IMG/VR virus record: IMGVR_UViG_3300042731_003968 | Location: 1-29,512 of that record | Source of the DNA: a virus | Strand: one strand, 5' to 3' | DNA length: 29,512 bases | Part shown: piece after piece, positions 29,162 through 29,512 of the stretch | Numbering within the stretch: position 1 is the first letter of the stretch | How the letters are laid out: every line of letters starts with the position of its first letter | The notes under the pieces: generated by a model | Told to the model about the DNA's origin: nothing | What the model saw: the letters and a program-made list of their open reading frames with translations, nothing else | Databases searched by the model: none | Program-made: the position numbers and the translations under genes

Positions 29162-29512
29162 CTGAGGTTGATCTATTCAAATCTGTGACTATTCCAGAAT
29201 ACACGAGTCAAAGATACTGGCAGTCACACTATCGATTTTTTTTGAATATTATAAACCAGGCGGGGATCGAGGTCAGGATGCGACGGATCGCAGAAAATGG
29301 CCGAGGGTTCCCAGCGCTATTTGACAATGGCTTTAAGGTTCACGTTGACTTTGGCGATCACTTTCATGTCAACGAAAATCTCGAGGATTATGATCTTTGT
29401 TTCCGGTATCACTTCTCGGATACAAGGCACAAGCATCTAAAGAATACATTCCCGTTCTCTCCGATCAGCTTTCAAAATTGGCCGGACTATTGGAAACTCA
29501 GGAATGAAATCA
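29158..29512 (+). CDS. Partial gene of the carbohydrate cassette; runs off the window
   Basis: ATG 29158 overlaps the previous stop. The open part reads TEVDLFKSVTIPEYTSQRYW, FFLNIINQAGIEVR, then VDFGDHFHVNENLEDYDLCF and FSDTRHKHLKNTFPFSPISF, ending in NWPDYWKLRN. The NTFPFSP-W-DYW phrase resembles glycosyltransferases of the LPS or glycan type, but the catalytic half lies outside, so the family is not settled. Confidence 0.55.
   Translation, partial: MTEVDLFKSVTIPEYTSQRYWQSHYRFFLNIINQAGIEVRMRRIAENGRGFPALFDNGFKVHVDFGDHFHVNENLEDYDLCFRYHFSDTRHKHLKNTFPFSPISFQNWPDYWKLRNEI

Noticed and set aside
1-29512. CRISPR array, insertion sequence, integrase or rRNA genes
   Set aside because: No regular short repeats, no transposase or recombinase motifs and no rRNA-like sequence were seen.

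Overview
The window looks like part of the genome of a tailed double-stranded DNA phage (Caudoviricetes) of a bacterium, lytic or temperate not decidable. Every gene I can support lies on the + strand, packed with ATGA, GTGA or TAATG overlaps and good Shine-Dalgarno sites (GGAGG types). It carries a complete packaging and head module: small terminase, large terminase, portal, MuF-type head protein, XkdF-type prohead protease, scaffold, HK97-fold major capsid protein and a head-tail adaptor. Bacterial-type promoters (TTGACA with a 18-bp spacer, one extended -10) and intrinsic terminators point to a bacterial host. An NlpC/P60 lysin and a spanin-like protein hint at a cell with peptidoglycan and perhaps an outer membrane. 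No integrase, repressor, tRNA or CRISPR array is seen.

Layout. (1) 1-3750: the end of an alpha/beta hydrolase, a divergent RNase HII, a PD-(D/E)XK-like nuclease, small membrane proteins including a holin-like one, and a HTH plus zinc-finger protein, closed by a very strong terminator at 3757-3800. (2) 3800-4782: an extended -10 promoter inside an inverted repeat drives four small genes, ended by a GC-rich terminator. (3) 4785-6443: a TTGACA promoter drives an NlpC/P60 lysin, a nested spanin-like ORF, a membrane/coiled-coil protein and a CxxCxxCC protein. (4) 6444-11768: large virion or tail-type structural proteins, one built of repeated modules. (5) 11765-15416: many small genes, several membrane-bound, around the small terminase, with a GC-rich hairpin region at 13930-14000. 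(6) 15413-22770: large terminase, portal, MuF-zincin fusion, small zinc proteins, an Ig-like protein and a long multidomain XkdF protease. (7) 22771-25965: a second promoter with the same 14-bp core, a structured leader, scaffold, major capsid, SAP-like protein and lectin-like decoration protein, then a terminator. (8) 25978-29512: head-tail adaptor followed by a carbohydrate cassette (DUF115-like protein, cupin, GT-B and GT-A glycosyltransferases, and a partial gene).

The main points for a second look are the zinc metallopeptidase-like domain fused to the MuF head protein, a nucleotidyltransferase-like plus possible OB-fold region fused to the prohead protease, the RNase HII that lacks the GRG motif, the glycosylation cassette joined to head genes, and the shared promoter in front of the lysis and capsid operons. 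All functional calls are from motif reading by eye; no database search was done.
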